Shown piece after piece: positions 23,629 to 26,978 of a stretch of 26,978 bases of DNA; the stretch's first letter is position 1; each line of letters opens with the position of its first letter. A program made the translations under genes and the position numbers. The notes under the pieces were generated by a model, which saw only the letters and a program-made list of their open reading frames with translations, searched no databases and was not told the origin of the DNA. Source of the stretch: Dissophora ornata (Eukaryota; Mortierellomycota; Mortierellomycetes; Mortierellales; Mortierellaceae); NCBI GenBank assembly GCA_025201705.1, contig MU617015.1:1-26978 (forward strand), given 5' to 3'.

Positions 23629-25418
23629 ATGGAGAGACTGTCGCTCGACCCTATCGGCCTTCCTGAAGTCGAGCAACATGTTGAAGACAACGGCAAGGAT
23701 GACGGCACAACTGTTGACGATGACGCCATGAGGAGGACCCTAGGAAGAGGTCGAAAAAGATTGTCTTTAACCCTGGATATATCCAATTATGCTGGGACCA
23801 TCTCATGAAACTGCCAGCGGCAAGCCGACCCCGTTTTTGCATCCAGCCCAAGATGACGGACAGTTTCGTCGACATCAGGGAGGAGGGGTTGATGCGGATC
23901 CTTTGGAGAAAAGACGCTGGACAGGTCGGACAGATCTGGAGCAACGGCACCCATACCCATGACTGGGCCAAAGAACAAGTGGATATCTCATTCGGGAACC
24001 TTGTCAAGACATTTTTATCGGAGATCGAGACACGATTCGGCTCGCACGCAAACGACAGACAACCTGCGGGAAACACACTACTCTAGTACGACACCTGACA
24101 GACCGAATCAACTATTACCGAGCCCGGAACAATGCGAGCATCTCTGCCCAGTCGTCGACGTCTTCCTCGACATCAACAATGGCGCTGCCATCTTCCGACG
24201 CCCCACCATCTTCCGACGCCCCACCATTGCCGACCTCTCCTTAAGGCGCAAGAGTATTTCGTTATGCGTTGAACAATATTATCCGGACGGACGGCCACCA
24301 ACTCCAAATTTTGGCCTACGATCTCACCAAGAATCGACAGGCCCCGGGTCACAACGAGTTTCTACGACGTATCGAGAACCAATACACTACCCGACAGTCG
24401 ATAATTGATGCATTCGGGGAACACATGGAGTCGGTGGTGGTAGTTGGTGACGATCCGGGAGAAGTCGTGAGCGGTGCGTTCTGTATACATCCCACTGATG
24501 GAACTGTAGTCAACTTGATGGTGAAACGCGCCTCACTGTATCAGCCAACACTCGCCCTCAGAGCATGGGAGCAGGAATGGAGGCGGCAACACCCTAAAGC
24601 AGGACCCGCAGATGATATCTACTCGCGACTTTGGACGGGACAGGTGGATGATAGGGACAGGCCAACTTTCTGCCCTCGGTACATAATCTCGAGAATGCGC
24701 TCCATTCAACATTGTACGGTTCGTGGGACGCCGTCGTCTCCGCGTATTAGCAATATGTCGAGTTGGAGCAGATCGTCCATGGATTTTACTCATCGCCGGA
24801 TTGGAAGGAGGCCGCACACCAACTTAGAATGGCTAAGTCATCAGAAATGGATATGGCGGTGGCAGGCGTGCTGAGACTTGTCGGTGAGGCGTTGGAGGGC
24901 ATCCCGGCCAAGGAAAGAAGAGTTCTGTTCGCCGTTGGCAACGGCACGTTCAAGTCGGGCCTGAACCTCACATCGGTCCATACAACGTTCCTGCACAGGC
25001 TACTGCAGAAGGTAACAAAGGCGAAAGAGAGGGTAGAAAGATGGAGAAGAGGTGTGCATGGTCGTATCTACTAATTTCGTGTGCCTTCATGATACCGTGG
25101 TGGTGTGGAGACACCTGTGTATTGACCCTTTCGTTGCTTTTACGCCGATAGAGCATGGCTCTTGGATACAAAGCTTTGCTTGTGGACGAGTATCTCACAT
25201 CCACGGTACGCCCTACCGGTGTCTCCAGGGGCGAGCAGACCAGACTCGCCAAGCCCTCTATGAGAGTGTGTGCTTGCACAGAGTGCAAGCGATGGATCCA
25301 TAGAGACCTAGTGGGCGCGCACAACATTGCAATCATAGGCGAGCATTACCTCAAGACCCTGGGATGGCCCGAGCCCCTGGCAAGATCCCGCCGCAAAATA
25401 CCCAACCTCTACAGATAG
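23629..25418 (+). pseudogene. Fanzor (TnpB-like RuvC RNA-guided nuclease) half of copy B, decayed
   Basis: Follows the XPG-like exon through an 84-bp phase-0 intron (23545-23628). The N-terminal part reads IQLCWDHLMKLPAASRPRFC and DIREEGLMRILWR. RuvC-I is VVVVGDDPGEVVSGAF (Asp codon at 24452). After YQPTLALRAW there is a long linker, then GFYSSPDWKE, MAVAGVLRLVGEAL and FAVGNGTFKSG. An intron at 25012-25151 is followed by RuvC-II GYKALLVDEYLTS and RuvC-III RDLVGAHNIAII, with the zinc pair CACTEC before it. The motif order, DPG...E-LTS...CxxxC...RD-GA-NI, is that of TnpB/Fanzor. Frameshifts near 23730, 24080 and 24660, and stops at 24241 (TAA) and 24748 (TAG), make it a pseudogene. The first zinc pair after LTS is lost (VRPTG where CPxC is expected). 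An ATG directly after the 23628 acceptor means a separate start cannot be excluded. Confidence 0.8.
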
Positions 25419-25442
25419 AAACTGTAGTCGTTCTATCCTAGC

Positions 25443-26500
25443 TTGTCATTGACAGACGAAGGGATAGTCAGCAACATCGATCGCCTTGGTAATAATTCTC
25501 AGGGAGCGATACAAGCGGGAGATCTGGGTGCGCCACCAATGTCCGGGTTAGCTCAACGAACGCGCAATTTGGGGCCAGAAGTACCCTGTCCCACACTGAC
25601 TCGCTTGAAGAAGTCGGCAGCAAAGATCGTCCCCGAGACTCCAGAGGGGGCTAAAGAAGGTGCGAGCTCTTCAAGTCAAGAGCCACTTCTAAAAAAGGCC
25701 GCGTTCTTGGATGTCAACTTTCCTTCAACTTTGGAAAGTGGGAGTTCCTATGCAAATTCATATCCATCTTCATCTAGGTCATCATCAAACTCGATCGACT
25801 TTCGCTTCATCAACCATCTGGTGGGTCCTGGAACAACCTCGTCACGGCAAAGAACAGCTTCCTGGATGATTGTCGAAGGCCTAGATGTCTCGCAGGCGTT
25901 GATGAATGCACGAAGAGAGGTTGTGGCTCATCCTTATATCACTTTAATCTTGGGTAGGTCGCTAAACTTCATATTCGATGCAGCATTTATGAAGAAATGT
26001 CTTACTCCCGAAGTTTGTTCAAAGTTGCCTCGTGTCGAAATCCCAGATACGACGAGCGAGAAGATTCAGTCATTATCCAAACGTGCAATATTTGCAGCTC
26101 GGCACTCATTTTTGCCATTTTCGAAATATTGCTGGTGGGACCATGATGGGCGAAATCCTCAGGGCCTATACAACACGGCCAGGCCTTTGGCAGAACGCCT
26201 CCCGCCATTCTCTTGAGAATGAAGACACCTACACAGAGATGGTGGTTAAAAGTATCGTCTTTGGCGTTTTGGGGGACCTTGACTCGGCTGATCACTGGTA
26301 ATTAGTGTATTCCGAAACTGATGTTCTCTTGCATGTGTCCCCAACAGCCTATTCACGTATTCTTATGTTGATTAATTATGTTGTTTTAGGAGTAGAGATC
26401 CTCTACAAACCCCAAGAGGGTTCGAGGAGAAATATTTACCAGACTATTTCTCCGAAAAAGACGGTTTGCCATTCTTGATCGCTGAAGTCAAGAAGCCACC
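25443..26500 (+). pseudogene. PD-(D/E)XK nuclease-like gene, broken and 3' truncated
   Basis: One open frame (25443 to about 26120) has a Ser-rich N-terminus, then helical sequence such as GRSLNFIFDAAFMKKCL. It shifts to a second frame, reading IAGGTMMGEILRAYTT, SRHSLENEDTYTEMVVK and GVLGDLDSADHW. A GT-AG intron at 26298-26389 joins ADHW to RDPLQTPRGFEEKYLPDYF. The core PD-x13-E-x-K (LPDYF at 26436-26450, AEVKKP at 26481-26498) matches the PD-(D/E)XK restriction-like nuclease motif, and the Glu in LENEDT fits the usual upstream acid. After EVKKP the sequence switches frame into a Fanzor fragment, so the C-terminus is missing. No ATG starts the first frame; MSGLAQRT near 25540 is a possible internal start. 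The nuclease call is from motif only. Confidence 0.55.
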
Positions 26501-26502
26501 GT

Positions 26503-26978
26503 CACAAGATGGACGAGCTCAAGGCCAGGAGGGCTTGCATCGGCCAAGACGAGCAGATCCACGGTGCTCTTTGGGCCAGACAGGATGGCTCTCCTCACAA
26601 CAGTGGAATATGCTTGCCAAGCATCAACAACATGCAAGATCTCCTTCCGCCCCATAACCACCAACGACTGGAGGATGTTGAGAAATCCACTTCACGATTC
26701 CATCAGGTCCAGGGACTGCTCCACGGCTTCTATGGAGCCAGAAGGATCAAGAGCATGGACTGGGGACTGAAAAAAGCGAAGAAGGCTGAAATGGAACTGG
26801 CGATCGCTGCCATCCTAAAAGAGTGTCCGAAAAAGACTCTATTTTGCTATGGAAACGGTTCGTTTCGAACCGGGATTAACCTAGCATCTCCTCACGAAGC
26901 GTTTAAGGCTCTCTTCGCACAGAAGGCAAGGTTTTTCTTTCTATTGTATTTGTCTCATATTTTTTGGCTCCGTCCGAT
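26503..26978 (+). pseudogene. Second Fanzor fragment (copy C), cut by the window edge
   Basis: Open frame from about 26503 to 26925: KMDELKARRACIGQDEQIHG, LPSINNMQDLL, LLHGFYGARRIKSMDWGLKK, MELAIAAILKECPKK and FCYGNGSFRTGINLASPHEAF. This lines up piece by piece with the Fanzor half of copy B (SVHNLENAL, IVHGFYSSPDW, MAVAGVL, FAVGNGTFKSGLNLTSVHTTF). It starts downstream of RuvC-I, so the 5' half is missing, and it is joined to the broken PD-(D/E)XK gene. The splice donor that in copy B is GTAACA is here GCAAGG (26926), a possible GC-AG donor. RuvC-II and III would lie beyond the window. Confidence 0.7.

Overview
The window reads as nuclear DNA of an early-diverging fungus, most likely a Mortierella-like Mucoromycota species. 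The grounds are many short GT-AG introns of about 80-230 bp inside ordinary fungal housekeeping genes, an AGU-reading tRNA-Thr, and a set of degraded eukaryotic RNA-guided-nuclease (Fanzor) relics. The lineage is an inference from gene style, not from a database search.

Left part, 0-15.3 kb, is a conserved gene block. A possible LINE fragment (minus, running off the left edge) is followed by tRNA-Thr(AGU), a six-exon adenylylsulfate kinase gene (MET14 type, minus), a 1.4 kb spacer with a CA microsatellite, a multi-exon Ycf1/MRP-class ABC transporter (plus), a four-exon valyl-tRNA synthetase (VAS1 type, plus), and a convergent five-exon gene for an unrecognised membrane protein with a 12-residue tandem repeat (minus). 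These appear intact, except that the first exon of the transporter is not resolved.

Right part, 15.4-27 kb, is a mobile-element graveyard. On the minus strand lies a Mutator-like (MULE) transposase relic with a SWIM zinc finger, interrupted by a 277-bp MITE that has matching terminal inverted repeats and an 8-bp target duplication. On the plus strand follow copy A of a FEN1/XPG-like protein, copy B of the same family, a Fanzor-type RuvC nuclease segment that follows copy B through one phase-0 intron with no stop between them, a broken PD-(D/E)XK nuclease-like gene, and a second Fanzor fragment cut by the window edge. Copy B carries an internal inversion of about 0.73 kb, several frameshifts and in-frame stops.

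The most interesting signal is the collinear XPG-like plus Fanzor arrangement in copy B. Copy A is a diverged paralogue that ends at the very splice donor that leads to Fanzor in copy B. This suggests an XPG-Fanzor composite (fusion or tightly linked gene pair) that has multiplied in the genome. The copies here are decayed, so an intact relative elsewhere would be needed to prove a single protein.
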